A stretch of 64,000 bases of DNA from Pseudomonas bubulae (GTDB lineage Bacteria; Pseudomonadota; Gammaproteobacteria; Pseudomonadales; Pseudomonadaceae). Both the position numbers and the translations under genes were made by a program. Position 1 is the first letter of the stretch, and the number at the start of each line of letters is the position of its first letter. Of this stretch, positions 8,980-18,253 are shown one piece after another. Under the pieces are notes generated by a model. The model did no database searches. It worked only from the letters and a program-made list of their open reading frames with translations, and was not told the DNA's origin. The stretch is taken from NCBI RefSeq assembly GCF_037023725.1, contig NZ_CP146077.1, positions 657,001 through 721,000 of the forward strand. Reading direction: 5' to 3'.

Positions 8980-9845
8980 TGGTTATCGTCAGCCAGTTAT
9001 GGCAACCGTTCCAGGAATTTGTCTTTATGCGCCGTGCCTTATTTGGCGGTCTGGTACTGGCATGTAGCACGGCACCCCTGGGCGTTTTTTTGATCTTGCG
9101 GCGCATGAGTTTGATTGGTGATGCAGTCGCACACGGCATTCTCCCCGGAGCTGCGCTGGGGTTTTGGTTTGCCGGGCTGAGCCTGCCTGCTTTGACATTG
9201 GGGGGGTTGGGGGCGGGTTTGAGCATGGCCGGAGTGTCAGCCTGGATCACTCGGCGCACCGGCTTGCGTGAAGATGCCAGCCTCGCGGCGATTTACCCGA
9301 TCTCATTGGCCAGCGGCATATTGATCCTTGGCATCGCCGGTAAACGTCTTGATCTGCTCCATCTGTTGTTTGGTTCAGCCTTGGCCGTCGACAGCCAGAC
9401 GCTCACAGGCATGCTCTGGGTAACCGGCTTCAGCATGCTGCTGATGGCAGCCATCTACCGCCCATTGTTGCTCGACACCCTGGATCCTCTATTCCTTCGC
9501 AGTGTCAGTCGGCTGGGGCCATTGGCTCACGGGCTATTCCTGACATTGGTGGTGTTGAATCTGGTGATCGGCTTTCAGGCTATCGGCGCACTGATGGTGG
9601 TTGGCCTGATGATGTTGCCGGCTATTGCCTCGCGCTTCTGGAGCCGTCGACTGCCTGTGCTGATCCTGATCTCGGCTGCGATTGGCTGCGTTTCGGTTTG
9701 GCTGGGCCTTTTACTGTCGTTTTATTACTCACTGCCCAGCGGCCCGGCCATCGTGCTGATAGCGGGTTGCAGCTATGCGTTGTCTGTCATTTTTGGTCCG
9801 GTACACGGTTTGCTGCGCCGACCGCCTTTGCTGTCATCCCGATGA
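8979..9845 (+). CDS. Zinc-type metal ABC transporter, permease subunit (ZnuB-like)
   Basis: 288 residues with about eight hydrophobic segments, typical of the ABC-3 permease family. Conserved parts include LVLACSTAPLGVFLILRRMS, LIGDAVAHGILPGAALGF and LMMLPAIASRFWSRRLP. Its ATG overlaps the ATPase stop codon (ATGA). It forms the inner-membrane channel for metal delivered by the periplasmic binding protein encoded next. Confidence 0.9.
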   Translation: MVIVSQLWQPFQEFVFMRRALFGGLVLACSTAPLGVFLILRRMSLIGDAVAHGILPGAALGFWFAGLSLPALTLGGLGAGLSMAGVSAWITRRTGLREDASLAAIYPISLASGILILGIAGKRLDLLHLLFGSALAVDSQTLTGMLWVTGFSMLLMAAIYRPLLLDTLDPLFLRSVSRLGPLAHGLFLTLVVLNLVIGFQAIGALMVVGLMMLPAIASRFWSRRLPVLILISAAIGCVSVWLGLLLSFYYSLPSGPAIVLIAGCSYALSVIFGPVHGLLRRPPLLSSR

Positions 9846-9856
9846 GGTGCAACACG

Positions 9857-10747
9857 ATGCGTGCTCTAACCATGATATTCAGTATGTGCGTGGCGATGGG
9901 CTTGTCCCTTGGCGTCGCGGCTCAGACACCGAAAATACCTGTCGTTGCCAGCTTCAGCATTCTCGGCGACATGACCCGGGCAATCGGCGGCGAACATGTG
10001 CACGTCAGCGCGCTGGTCGGCCCTGATGAGGATGCACATACCTATGAGCCCACCCCGGACGATGCCAAGGCACTGCTCAATGCCAAGATCATTATCAAAA
10101 ATGGCCTGGGGTTCGAGCCCTGGCTTGATCGCCTGGTGAGCAGTACCGAAACCCCGGGGGCTATCGTGACTGCCAGCAAAGGAGTGGCTGCTCACACGAT
10201 GGAGGAAGACGGCGAAACCATCCCCGACCCTCACGCCTGGCACAACCTGACAAACGCAAAACTGTATGTGAACAACATCACTCAAGCGCTGATCAAGGCC
10301 GACCCGGCCGATGAGGCGTACTACAACCGCAACCTTGCGGCTTATCTGAAAAAGCTGGATCGACTGCAAGCCGAGGCCATAACTGAGCTGGGCAACCTGC
10401 CCGCCGGCAATCGCCGTATCGTGACCTCCCATGATGCCTTCGGCTATCTGGGCCAGGCCTATGGCATCGACTTTATGGCACCTCAGGGCTTGTCCACTGA
10501 GCGCGAACCTTCGGCCGCTGAAGTCGCTTCGCTGATTCGTCAGATACGGGCCGACAAGGTGAGGGCCGTATTTATGGAGAACATTAAAGACTCGCGTCTG
10601 TTGCAGCAGATTGCCGATGAAAGTGGCGCACAGATTGGTGGCACGCTGTACTCCGATGCCCTGGCCAGTGAAGGTCCGGCCAGCACTTTTCTTGGCCTTT
10701 TCGAATACAACCTCACCACCCTGCACAACGCATTGAGCACACCATGA
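9857..10747 (+). CDS. Zinc-type metal ABC transporter, periplasmic binding protein (ZnuA-like)
   Basis: 296 residues from ATG 9857, which has GAGGTG seven bases upstream; an ATG at 9842 would overlap the permease stop and add five residues. Signal peptide MRALTMIFSMCVAMGLSLGVAAQ, then a cluster A-I solute-binding fold. Likely metal ligands are His in GPDEDAHTYEPTPDD, His in DPHAWHNLTNA, His in VTSHDAFGYLG and Asp in TLYSDALAS. The long His/Asp-rich loop of classical ZnuA is absent, as in AztC-type proteins. The stop overlaps the carbonic anhydrase start. Confidence 0.88.
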   Translation: MRALTMIFSMCVAMGLSLGVAAQTPKIPVVASFSILGDMTRAIGGEHVHVSALVGPDEDAHTYEPTPDDAKALLNAKIIIKNGLGFEPWLDRLVSSTETPGAIVTASKGVAAHTMEEDGETIPDPHAWHNLTNAKLYVNNITQALIKADPADEAYYNRNLAAYLKKLDRLQAEAITELGNLPAGNRRIVTSHDAFGYLGQAYGIDFMAPQGLSTEREPSAAEVASLIRQIRADKVRAVFMENIKDSRLLQQIADESGAQIGGTLYSDALASEGPASTFLGLFEYNLTTLHNALSTP

Positions 10748-11304
10748 TCCGAAAAAATCCATCAGGCGACTTGCCACAAATCGCCGAGTCCGCCTATGTC
10801 GACAGAACGGCCATCATTTGCGGCAAAGTAGTGATCGGCGAAAACGTATTTGTCGGACCGTACGCCGTGATCCGCGCCGATGAAGTCGACAAGGACGGCG
10901 GCATGCAACCGATCAGCATCGGCGCTAATTCAAATATTCAGGACGGCGTGGTCATTCACTCAAAGTCCGGCGCGGCGGTCATCATTGGTGAAAACACTTC
11001 GATAGCACATCGTTCCATCGTTCACGGGCCATGCCGTGTTGGCGATAGGGTATTTATCGGTTTCAACAGTGTGCTGTTCAATTGCGAGTTGGGTGATGGC
11101 TGTGTGGTGCGGCATAACTCGGTCGTGGATGGCCGCGACCTGCCGGATAACTTCTATGTGCCTTCCACGACCCGAATCGGACCAAACACGGACCTGAGCC
11201 AATTTGCGCCAGTGAGTGTTAGCGCATCGGAGTTTTCAGAAGATGTAGCGCGCACCAATGTGGATTTGGTGCGCGGCTATAAAGCGCTGCAAAACGAGTT
11301 CTGA
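10744..11304 (+). CDS. Gamma-carbonic anhydrase family protein
   Basis: 186 residues of left-handed beta-helix hexapeptide repeats. The three metal-ligand histidines are visible: His72 in GVVIHSK, His89 and His94 in TSIAHRSIVHGP. It may interconvert CO2 and bicarbonate; many bacterial homologues are untested. Its ATG overlaps the stop of the binding-protein gene (ATGA), making it the last gene of the folE2 operon. A gamma-class enzyme can use iron or cobalt, so its place in a zinc-starvation operon is consistent with replacing a zinc-dependent carbonic anhydrase (inference). The stop codon abuts that of the convergent DUF3617 gene without a gap. Confidence 0.9.
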   Translation: MIRKNPSGDLPQIAESAYVDRTAIICGKVVIGENVFVGPYAVIRADEVDKDGGMQPISIGANSNIQDGVVIHSKSGAAVIIGENTSIAHRSIVHGPCRVGDRVFIGFNSVLFNCELGDGCVVRHNSVVDGRDLPDNFYVPSTTRIGPNTDLSQFAPVSVSASEFSEDVARTNVDLVRGYKALQNEF

Positions 11305-11823
11305 TCAAGTACGCGGTTTGACGGTTCCACAGTTTTGTCCCAACCAGACAGCACGGGTATCCATGCTGCCCTTCTGCTGTATCCCGGTCGCATTGAAGGT
11401 GCCATTTACTTGGGTGGTGAACTCCCGATCACTGGCAAACGTTGCCACACCTGCGCCCTGGGCTTTTGGACAACTAAAGCGAAACTTCCACTGATTTCCA
11501 CTACGCTCAGTGATCTGCTGGGTACACCCAGACTTGGGGTCAGTCAGCGGAATGTTGTCTGACTTCACTTGCTCGGGCGTCAGGCACACCCGCACACCTT
11601 TGCCCGCCATGGTCAGCCCCTGGCTTTCCAGTTGGGCTTTTTGTTCCGGGGTTAGCATATTCTGTAATTGGCCTAACATTACCTGCAGTTCAGGCAGCTG
11701 TTGGCCATCTACCTGCATATTGCTGGAGCTGAGTTCCCAAAGCCCCGGTTGCAGCATCTGGGCCTGAGCCACAGGAATCGACAAACCACAGGCCATGAAC
11801 AGCCCAAGCAGACGAACATTCAT
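11305..11823 (-). CDS. DUF3617 domain secreted protein
   Basis: 172 residues. Signal peptide MNVRLLGLFMACGLSIPVAQA is followed by QMLQPGLWELSSSNMQVDG, the typical opening of DUF3617. Cysteines in VRVCLTPEQ, KSGCTQQI and FRFSCPKAQ recur in the family and probably form a disulfide. The C-terminus has GTFNATGIQQKGSMDTRAVWLG. ATG 11823 is used, with AGGAG seven bases upstream; a TTG directly before it is less likely. Predicted periplasmic, function unknown. Confidence 0.85.
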   Translation of the reverse strand: MNVRLLGLFMACGLSIPVAQAQMLQPGLWELSSSNMQVDGQQLPELQVMLGQLQNMLTPEQKAQLESQGLTMAGKGVRVCLTPEQVKSDNIPLTDPKSGCTQQITERSGNQWKFRFSCPKAQGAGVATFASDREFTTQVNGTFNATGIQQKGSMDTRAVWLGQNCGTVKPRT

Positions 11824-11957
11824 CAAGCAACTCCTACGCGATTGTCAGCGTTAGACGTCAAAAAAGGGCAAGTGTTGCGCCCGCAAACAAATAGGACATT
11901 CATAACAGATCATGGTCTGTTAGTACTGGCATTAGACATTTTGGAGTAAGGATACGC

Positions 11958-13397
11958 ATGGATTATCTAGGCCCGCACGTACTTGGTTATCTGATTTTAT
12001 TAATCCACAGCTTAGGCCTGATTGCCGCCGTGCATGCAGTGCTGACGGTCAGGACTGCGCAGGGCTCGATTGCCTGGGCTATGTCGCTGTTCTTTATTCC
12101 TTACTTCACGCTGATCCCGTATCTGATCTTTGGCCGTAGTACTTTTGACGATTACATTCGAGCCCGACGCGATGCCAACCAGGAAATGCGTGAAGCCATC
12201 ACCCATCTGAGCTGGCGCCCATGGGTCGAAGAAGCACTGGCCGCACGCAGCTCAAAAGCCTACGCCTCGCTGCGCGCAATGCCCAGACTGGGTCGCATGC
12301 CATGCCTGGCCAACAACAGCGTGCGCCTGTTGATCAATGGCACGGCGACATTTGACGCCATTTTCGATGCCATTCGCTCAGCCAGAGAAGTGGTGCTGGT
12401 GCAGTTTTTTATCATCCACGACGATGACCTGGGCATGAAACTGCATGCACTGCTGCTCGAAAAAGCCGCGCAAGGGGTCGCGGTACATCTGCTGTATGAC
12501 AGTATCGGCAGCCATGCCTTGCCAAAAGTTTATGCCGAGACCCTGCGCGCAGGTGGCGTACAAACTTATGCGTTTGCCACCCGTGGCGGCTGGATCAGTC
12601 GTTTCCAGGTCAACTTCCGTAACCATCGCAAAGTGGTGGTCGTGGATGGCGTGCGCGGTTTTGTCGGCGGCCATAACGTTGGCGATGAATATCTGGGTGC
12701 CAAGCCCCCGCTGTCGCCGTGGCGCGATACCCATGTGGAAGTCACCGGCCCTGTTGTGGCCTGCCTGCAGGAGTCGTTTGCCGAGGACTGGTTCTGGGCC
12801 GCACGCAAACTGCCGCCCCTGATCCTGCCACAAAGCTACCCGGACGGTGGCGTGCTCTGCCAGTTCCTGGCCAGCGGCCCGGCAGATCCATACGAAACCT
12901 GTTCGCTGTTTTTCGTTGAAGCTATCCATGCCGCCAATCAACGGGTGTGGATTACCAGCCCTTACTTTGTACCTGACGAAGCGGTGTTTTCCGCGCTCAG
13001 GCTCGCCGTGCTGCGCGGCGTGGATGTACGCATCCTGATACCTTCACGCCCGGACCACAAAATCGTGTACGCCGCATCCAGCCTGTATGCCTTCGAGGCA
13101 GTACGCGCAGGCGTACGGATCTTCCGTTACCAGCCCGGTTTTGTGCATCAAAAAGTAGTACTGGTCGATGACGAGATCAGCGCCATTGGCAGCGCCAATA
13201 TGGACAACCGCTCGTTCCGTCTCAACTTTGAAGTCATGCTGCTGACCGTCGACCAAGACTTCGCCAGGCAAGTCGAGCATATGCTGCTTGATGACTTCGC
13301 ACTGGCCCGTGAAATCACTGATGCCGATATCAAAGCCACACACCGTTTGCAGCAACTGGGCATGCGAATAGCCAGACTGGTTTCACCGGTTTTATAG
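11958..13397 (+). CDS. cls: Cardiolipin synthase (phospholipase D family)
   Basis: 479 residues, the usual length. Two N-terminal transmembrane segments (about 8-25 and 38-58) precede a tandem phospholipase D domain with two HKD motifs: [19 protein letters not shown] (first) and [19 protein letters not shown] (second). It condenses two phosphatidylglycerol molecules to cardiolipin and glycerol at the inner membrane. The ATG is preceded by GGAGTAAGGA. A strong hairpin ends the unit 60 bases downstream. Confidence 0.95.
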   Translation: MDYLGPHVLGYLILLIHSLGLIAAVHAVLTVRTAQGSIAWAMSLFFIPYFTLIPYLIFGRSTFDDYIRARRDANQEMREAITHLSWRPWVEEALAARSSKAYASLRAMPRLGRMPCLANNSVRLLINGTATFDAIFDAIRSAREVVLVQFFIIHDDDLGMKLHALLLEKAAQGVAVHLLYDSIGSHALPKVYAETLRAGGVQTYAFATRGGWISRFQVNFRNHRKVVVVDGVRGFVGGHNVGDEYLGAKPPLSPWRDTHVEVTGPVVACLQESFAEDWFWAARKLPPLILPQSYPDGGVLCQFLASGPADPYETCSLFFVEAIHAANQRVWITSPYFVPDEAVFSALRLAVLRGVDVRILIPSRPDHKIVYAASSLYAFEAVRAGVRIFRYQPGFVHQKVVLVDDEISAIGSANMDNRSFRLNFEVMLLTVDQDFARQVEHMLLDDFALAREITDADIKATHRLQQLGMRIARLVSPVL

Positions 13398-13455
13398 CTG
13401 TGTAGGACGGATCTGAATTACTCAGGGCAGGCAAAAGCGTCAAGCAGGATTCCAT

Positions 13456-13493
13456 AAACTGAATGGCCCGGAATAACCCGGGCCGTTCAGTTT
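13456..13493 (+). terminator. Long hairpin after cls
   Basis: A 16-base-pair stem (13456-13471 with 13478-13493, one G-T pair) with loop AATAAC, starting with A and ending with T residues, as in a bidirectional intrinsic terminator. It ends only 15 bases before the start of the next plus-strand gene. Confidence 0.75.
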
Positions 13494-13507
13494 AAGGAAT
13501 AAAAATA

Positions 13508-13993
13508 ATGAGATTCTCGTTAATGGGTGTGCTCTTCACTATCAGCACGCTTGCTTCAGCTCAGACCAAAGACACCCCTCACACCCCGCCGCTTATCAAC
13601 GTAGAAGTGGGCCAGCCAACGTTTATCCACCGGCTGCACTACAAGAAGATGTATAGCGAAAAACCCTTTGAAGAGGCGGTGCTGTACTACTACGACAATG
13701 GCCTCTACAAAATCATCTCCCCGGGAGAGAACCATTACGGCGTGTATGTAGTGGAGGGAGATTTTACTGACGACCAATACCGCATCAGTTACATCTCCCT
13801 CCCCTCACCGGACTGGGGCGGCAATGTTGCCCGCCACGACCTTGTTTTCAACAAAAGCTCACTGACGTTTGAGCAAAAAGCCCTGGCCAAGGTTGATCAA
13901 AATATCGGGCTCCAGAATGGGCGCTTCGTCCTGGACAGAAACCTGATACAAGACCCGCAACCCATCACCTGGGAAACCCACGCTCAGCGGTAA
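13508..13993 (+). CDS. Hypothetical secreted protein
   Basis: 161 residues with a clear signal peptide MRFSLMGVLFTISTLASA ending before QTKDTP. I do not recognise a family. The mature part is rich in aromatic residues (YYYDNGLYKI, NHYGVYVVEGDF, YRISYISLPSPDW) and reads as beta strands. AAGGAAT precedes the ATG. The gene lies just after the cls terminator hairpin, and its last 10 bases overlap the end of the convergent Cfa-family gene. Predicted periplasmic; function unknown. Confidence 0.7.
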   Translation: MRFSLMGVLFTISTLASAQTKDTPHTPPLINVEVGQPTFIHRLHYKKMYSEKPFEEAVLYYYDNGLYKIISPGENHYGVYVVEGDFTDDQYRISYISLPSPDWGGNVARHDLVFNKSSLTFEQKALAKVDQNIGLQNGRFVLDRNLIQDPQPITWETHAQR

Positions 13994-15168
13994 ATATCCG
14001 CCCTGGTCGGTGGTAACTCCAACGAGCCATCGGCATGGGGCTTGGTCGCCAGAATCTGGTCGATGTTGATCCAGCCATGGGCAAAGGCGTAGGCACAACC
14101 GGCCAGATACAAACGCCAGATCCGCAGGGCCTGCTCCGGTACCTGCTTGGCGGCAGCATCCAGTTTTTGCTCCAGGCGCTGGCTCCAATGCTCCAGCGTA
14201 CGCGCGTAGTGCAGGCGCAAACTTTCAACATCGACCACTTCCAACCCGGCCTCGCTGATTTCGGCAGTCATCATCGACAGATGCGGCAACTCGCCATTGG
14301 GGAACACATAACGATCGATAAAATCCCCTGCACCCCGACCAACCTGGCGGCCATCGGTGTGCTTGGAAGTGATCCCGTGGTTCATCACCAACCCGCCTTC
14401 GCGCACCGCTCTGGAGAGAATTTCGCAGTATTCGCGCAGGTTGGCGTGCCCGACGTGTTCAAACATCCCGACGCTGACGATTTTGTCGAACCGGCCATCC
14501 TGCGGCAGATCGCGATAATCGAGCAGTTGCAGATCAACCTTGTCTTGCAGACCTTCAGCGTTGACGCGCTCACGGGCAAGTTTGAGTTGTTCCTTGCTGA
14601 GGGTAATCCCGAATACCTTGACCCCATATTCGCGTGCGGCAAACCGCGCCAGCCCGCCCCAACCGCAGCCTACATCCAGCAAGTATTCGCCGGGCTTGAG
14701 TCGCAGCTTGCGGCATAGCAGACGAAACTTGGCTTGCTGGGCTTCGTCCAGACTCTCTTCCCCGGTTTCAAAATAACCACAGGAATACGCCATGTCGCGA
14801 TCAAGCCACAGCTGGTAGAAGTCATTGGACAGGTCGTAGTGATAAGAGATGGACTCGGCGTCAGTCGCCTTGTCGTGATAAACCCGGGGTGGCGGGGCGT
14901 AGTCATCATCATCTACCAGCGCCTGGCTCAACTCATCGCATACCCGAATCGCTTCGCTGATAGAGCCTTCCAGTTCAAGCCGACCCTCAACGAAGGCACT
15001 GCCCAGCAAGTCGAGGCTGGGGTGGGTAAATTGAGCCACCAGGGTCGGGTCCTTGACCACGATCGTGACGCTGGGCGTCGGGCCGAAATTGAACTCGTGC
15101 CCGTCCCACAGCCTCAGGCGTAATGGAAGTTGAAGTTTCTGTAAGGCCGGTGGAAGTTGCGCGAGCAT
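13984..15168 (-). CDS. Cfa-family SAM-dependent methyltransferase (cyclopropane-fatty-acid synthase-like)
   Basis: 394 residues. The SAM-binding motif YLLDVGCGWGGLARFAARE lies near residue 165. Before it, DAESISYHYDLSNDFYQLWL and later VGMFEHVGHANLREY and MNHGITSKHTDGR are hallmark segments of cyclopropane-fatty-acyl-phospholipid synthases. These enzymes transfer a methylene group from SAM to a cis double bond in membrane phospholipid acyl chains. It is close to the Cfa paralogue found near the origin in other Pseudomonas; whether it makes cyclopropane lipid or another methylated lipid is untested. GGAGGAT precedes ATG 15168. Its neighbour cls also acts on phospholipids. Confidence 0.88.
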   Translation of the reverse strand: MLAQLPPALQKLQLPLRLRLWDGHEFNFGPTPSVTIVVKDPTLVAQFTHPSLDLLGSAFVEGRLELEGSISEAIRVCDELSQALVDDDDYAPPPRVYHDKATDAESISYHYDLSNDFYQLWLDRDMAYSCGYFETGEESLDEAQQAKFRLLCRKLRLKPGEYLLDVGCGWGGLARFAAREYGVKVFGITLSKEQLKLARERVNAEGLQDKVDLQLLDYRDLPQDGRFDKIVSVGMFEHVGHANLREYCEILSRAVREGGLVMNHGITSKHTDGRQVGRGAGDFIDRYVFPNGELPHLSMMTAEISEAGLEVVDVESLRLHYARTLEHWSQRLEQKLDAAAKQVPEQALRIWRLYLAGCAYAFAHGWINIDQILATKPHADGSLELPPTRADIYR

Positions 15169-15287
15169 CTGTAATCCTCCTTCATTTCAGATATCAAAAC
15201 TATAGGTTAGACGAATAACGAAAACTGTCAGCTTCGCGGACAGGAGGTCGACGCTAGAGCGGGCGCGACCGTTTATCCGAATCACTT

Positions 15288-17198
15288 TCAAGCCAACTTC
15301 ACCGGCTGCAGGGGTTCATGAAACCGCAGCAAACGCCCGGCATTGCCCAGCACCAGCAATGTGCTGAGGTTATGCAACACCGCGGCGATCATCGCGCCGG
15401 CGGCCCCCAGCCAGCCAAACGCCGCCGCCGCGACAATCGCCAGGGTCCAGCCCAGGCCGATGATCACATTGACCTGCAAAGTATGCCGGCACTCACGGCT
15501 CAGGCGCACGCAGGTGCCCAGCCGACGCAAATCGCTGCCGATCAACACGATATCCGATGAAGCCAGCGCGATATCCGCGCCACCGGCGCCCATGGCAACC
15601 CCCACCACACCGGCCTTGAGCGCCAGCGAATCGTTGATACCATCGCCCACCACCATAGGCCGAAAGCCGTTGCCGATTTCACTCAGCACACGTTCGAGCT
15701 TGTCTTCGGGCAGTGCCTGCGCTTGAACTTCGTTGATGCCCACAGTGTGCGCCAAATGCTCGGCCACGCTCTGGCGGTCGCCGGTCAGCAGCACCTGGCG
15801 CCCAAGCCCCAGTTCACGTAATTCACTTAACGCCTGTCGGGCTTCGGGTTTTACGCTATCTGCCAGCAACAGCCAGCCCAGGAAATTGCCATTGAGGGAA
15901 AGCCCGGCAATGGGGCCATCGTGGTCAGGCACGGCACTGGTGGTGATGTTCAATTGGCTGAACAATTCAGGACGGCCCAACGCTGCTTCACCCTGCCCGG
16001 TGCTGGCCACAATGCCCAACCCTTGTCGCTCGCGCACATCATTGAGGGGGAGCATCTGCTCGTGGCTCACCAACCCGGCCAGCGCCCGGCTCACCGGGTG
16101 GCTGCTGGCGGCGCCCAAACTGGCGGCCAGTTGCAGCAGCGGTTGCTCGTGCAGCACATCGGTTTCGATCGCTTGCAGGCGCAAAGTGCCGTAGGTCAGG
16201 GTGCCGGTTTTATCCACAACCAATGAGCTGAGGTCTGCCAGCTCTTCCAGAAACGCCGAACTACGGATCAAGATCCCGTGGCGCGCCGCCACGGCAATCC
16301 CGGCAATCGCCGTCGCCGGTGCCGACAACACCAGCGCACAAGGGCACGCAGCCACGAGCACTGCCAGCATGGCCTGGGCATCGTTGGTGATAAACCAGGT
16401 CACTGCTGCAATCATCAACACCAACACCATATAACTGCCAGCATAGCGTTCAAGCAAACGGGTGATCGGCGGCTTGGCGCGCTCGGCGCTTTGCATCAGG
16501 GCGATGACTTTACCTAATGTCGATTCTTCACCGGTGCGGGTAACCTGTACCCGCAGTAAACCATCGAGGTTGATGGCCCCACCAAAGACCGGCATGCCGC
16601 TACCGACTTCCAGCGGCACTGACTCACCGGTAATAGAGGCCGTATCCAGGCTGGCCTGCCCTGCCAGTACCAGACCATCGGCGGGCACCCGATCTCCAGC
16701 GCGCACCTCTACCTGATCGCCGCTTTTAAGGGTGGCGTTGTCGACTTCCAGCAAACTGCCGTCAGCCTGAAATAAACGCGCCTGGCTGCGGGTCAGTTTG
16801 CCCAGGGCATGGATCGCTTCCTGGGAGCCAATCACACTGCGCTCTTCCAGCACATGGCCAAAAATCATGATGATCGGCAGCAAAGCCGCCGTCAGCAAAT
16901 CGCCGGTGGCCCAGGCGCCGAGCATGGCCAAGGCAATTAACTGGTCGGTGATCCCGTGCAGGCTCGGGTAGCGCAGGCTGTACCAGGCCGAACGCATGAC
17001 CGGCACGGCCACCAATATTGAAGCAAAACCCAGCAGCAACTGACTGACGCCGATTTGCGCGGGCATCAGCCAGCGCCATACCAGCCCTAAACCCAACAAG
17101 CCCAGCGCCAGCATGGCCAGTGTCAGTTGGCGCGCTGCGCGACGTTGTTCGGGACCGGTCAACAGGCTCACGGCGGGTTGAGTGGCAGACGCATTCAT
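15288..17198 (-). CDS. P1B-type heavy-metal transporting ATPase
   Basis: 636 residues. Actuator motif TGES (190-193), membrane metal site CPC (285-287, in ACPCALVLSAP), phosphorylation site DKTGTLT (Asp329), and the hinge GDGINDS near residue 515. No N-terminal heavy-metal-associated (CxxC) domain is present; instead the first 20 residues are polar. The CPC motif occurs in Cu+, Ag+, Zn2+ or Cd2+ exporters, so the metal is not settled. It is the last gene of a four-gene operon whose other three encode SPFH-domain membrane proteins; its start overlaps the preceding stop by four bases. Confidence 0.9.
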   Translation of the reverse strand: MNASATQPAVSLLTGPEQRRAARQLTLAMLALGLLGLGLVWRWLMPAQIGVSQLLLGFASILVAVPVMRSAWYSLRYPSLHGITDQLIALAMLGAWATGDLLTAALLPIIMIFGHVLEERSVIGSQEAIHALGKLTRSQARLFQADGSLLEVDNATLKSGDQVEVRAGDRVPADGLVLAGQASLDTASITGESVPLEVGSGMPVFGGAINLDGLLRVQVTRTGEESTLGKVIALMQSAERAKPPITRLLERYAGSYMVLVLMIAAVTWFITNDAQAMLAVLVAACPCALVLSAPATAIAGIAVAARHGILIRSSAFLEELADLSSLVVDKTGTLTYGTLRLQAIETDVLHEQPLLQLAASLGAASSHPVSRALAGLVSHEQMLPLNDVRERQGLGIVASTGQGEAALGRPELFSQLNITTSAVPDHDGPIAGLSLNGNFLGWLLLADSVKPEARQALSELRELGLGRQVLLTGDRQSVAEHLAHTVGINEVQAQALPEDKLERVLSEIGNGFRPMVVGDGINDSLALKAGVVGVAMGAGGADIALASSDIVLIGSDLRRLGTCVRLSRECRHTLQVNVIIGLGWTLAIVAAAAFGWLGAAGAMIAAVLHNLSTLLVLGNAGRLLRFHEPLQPVKLA

Positions 17199-18253
17199 TG
17201 TTCGGCTCCCTGAATAATCAGGCGGGAATCATCGTTGGGATCGACGCTGGTGACAGAACCGGCCTGCCCCAGAATCCTGGGCATGCGTTCGCGGTACAGG
17301 CGCAACATCAAGCCAGAGTCATTGCCGGCCTGCTGTACCTTGGCCAGGTTGATGATGGTAGACGTATCTGCCTGAGCCTTGGCCAGACGCTCGCTGGCCT
17401 GGGCCTGGGCCTGCTCGACACTGCGATCAGCCTGCTGGGTGGCCGATTGGGTGACTTTGGCCGCTTCATTGCGCGCTGCAGCCACCGCTTGCTCCGCATG
17501 CTGGCTGGCCGTCAGTACCGCATTGAAGGCATTCACCGCAGGGCCCGGCAAACTCGATTGCACATCCACCCGTACCACTTGCAAACCAATACCCTGCCCG
17601 GTGGCACTCAGGGATGCGAGTTGTTGGTTGATGCCTTGCACCAGATCACCGCGCAGGCGCTCACGGCGTTCAGCTGCCTGGCTGTCGCTGCCGATCAGTT
17701 CCGGGCGCGCCACCAGAATCGTGTCCAGATCGCGGGCGGCGCTCAGCGCAACGGCGCTACGTGTCACCAACCGGTCCAGCGCAGGCAGTACATGCTCACC
17801 TTGCAGCACAAACGCATAGGGCTCGGTGACGTTGTAAAACACCCGTACATCCAGTTGCACCACGCCAGCATCACCGGTCAGCAAATACCCGGAACCGGCC
17901 AGCGCATCGCTGACCGGCGTGGCGAACGAAGCTTTTCGATCGGCCTGCAACGCCACATCCGAGCGCAGCAGATTTTCAATCCGGCGTTCACTCACGCGGT
18001 CTGCTGCGGGGACGATCACCACTTGCTCGAAAGGCTTTGGCCACGCCCACAACAAGCCGGCATTCTGGATACGGTCCAACGCGCCCATGCGCAATACCAC
18101 GGCACGATTTTGCGGATCGATCTGACGCACATTGGAAAACCCCCAGGCAACCGCCGCGAATACAGTCACCGCGTACAGGCCCAAAAATGCCAGTCGCCCC
18201 GCCTGTTGCCATGGGCTGCTGACACCTTTGATTTCATCAGGTGCCTGGCTCAT
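17195..18253 (-). CDS. SPFH/band-7 membrane protein (HflC-like)
   Basis: 352 residues. A single N-terminal transmembrane helix (about 22-44) follows a short cytoplasmic tail; then comes an SPFH domain starting at VRQIDPQNRAVVLRMGALDR. From about residue 240 a long alanine- and glutamine-rich coiled coil runs toward the C-terminus. Homologues are annotated as protease modulator HflC, but the true hflKC genes normally lie next to hflX and hfq, so this is a paralogue. Start and stop both overlap neighbours by four bases. Likely a subunit of an oligomeric membrane ring or microdomain with the other two SPFH proteins. Confidence 0.82.
   Translation of the reverse strand: MSQAPDEIKGVSSPWQQAGRLAFLGLYAVTVFAAVAWGFSNVRQIDPQNRAVVLRMGALDRIQNAGLLWAWPKPFEQVVIVPAADRVSERRIENLLRSDVALQADRKASFATPVSDALAGSGYLLTGDAGVVQLDVRVFYNVTEPYAFVLQGEHVLPALDRLVTRSAVALSAARDLDTILVARPELIGSDSQAAERRERLRGDLVQGINQQLASLSATGQGIGLQVVRVDVQSSLPGPAVNAFNAVLTASQHAEQAVAAARNEAAKVTQSATQQADRSVEQAQAQASERLAKAQADTSTIINLAKVQQAGNDSGLMLRLYRERMPRILGQAGSVTSVDPNDDSRLIIQGAEQ

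Noticed and set aside
4786..10747. A dksA2 gene expected in a Pseudomonas zinc-starvation cluster
   Set aside because: No protein with the DksA coiled-coil and zinc-finger-like fold is encoded in this stretch.
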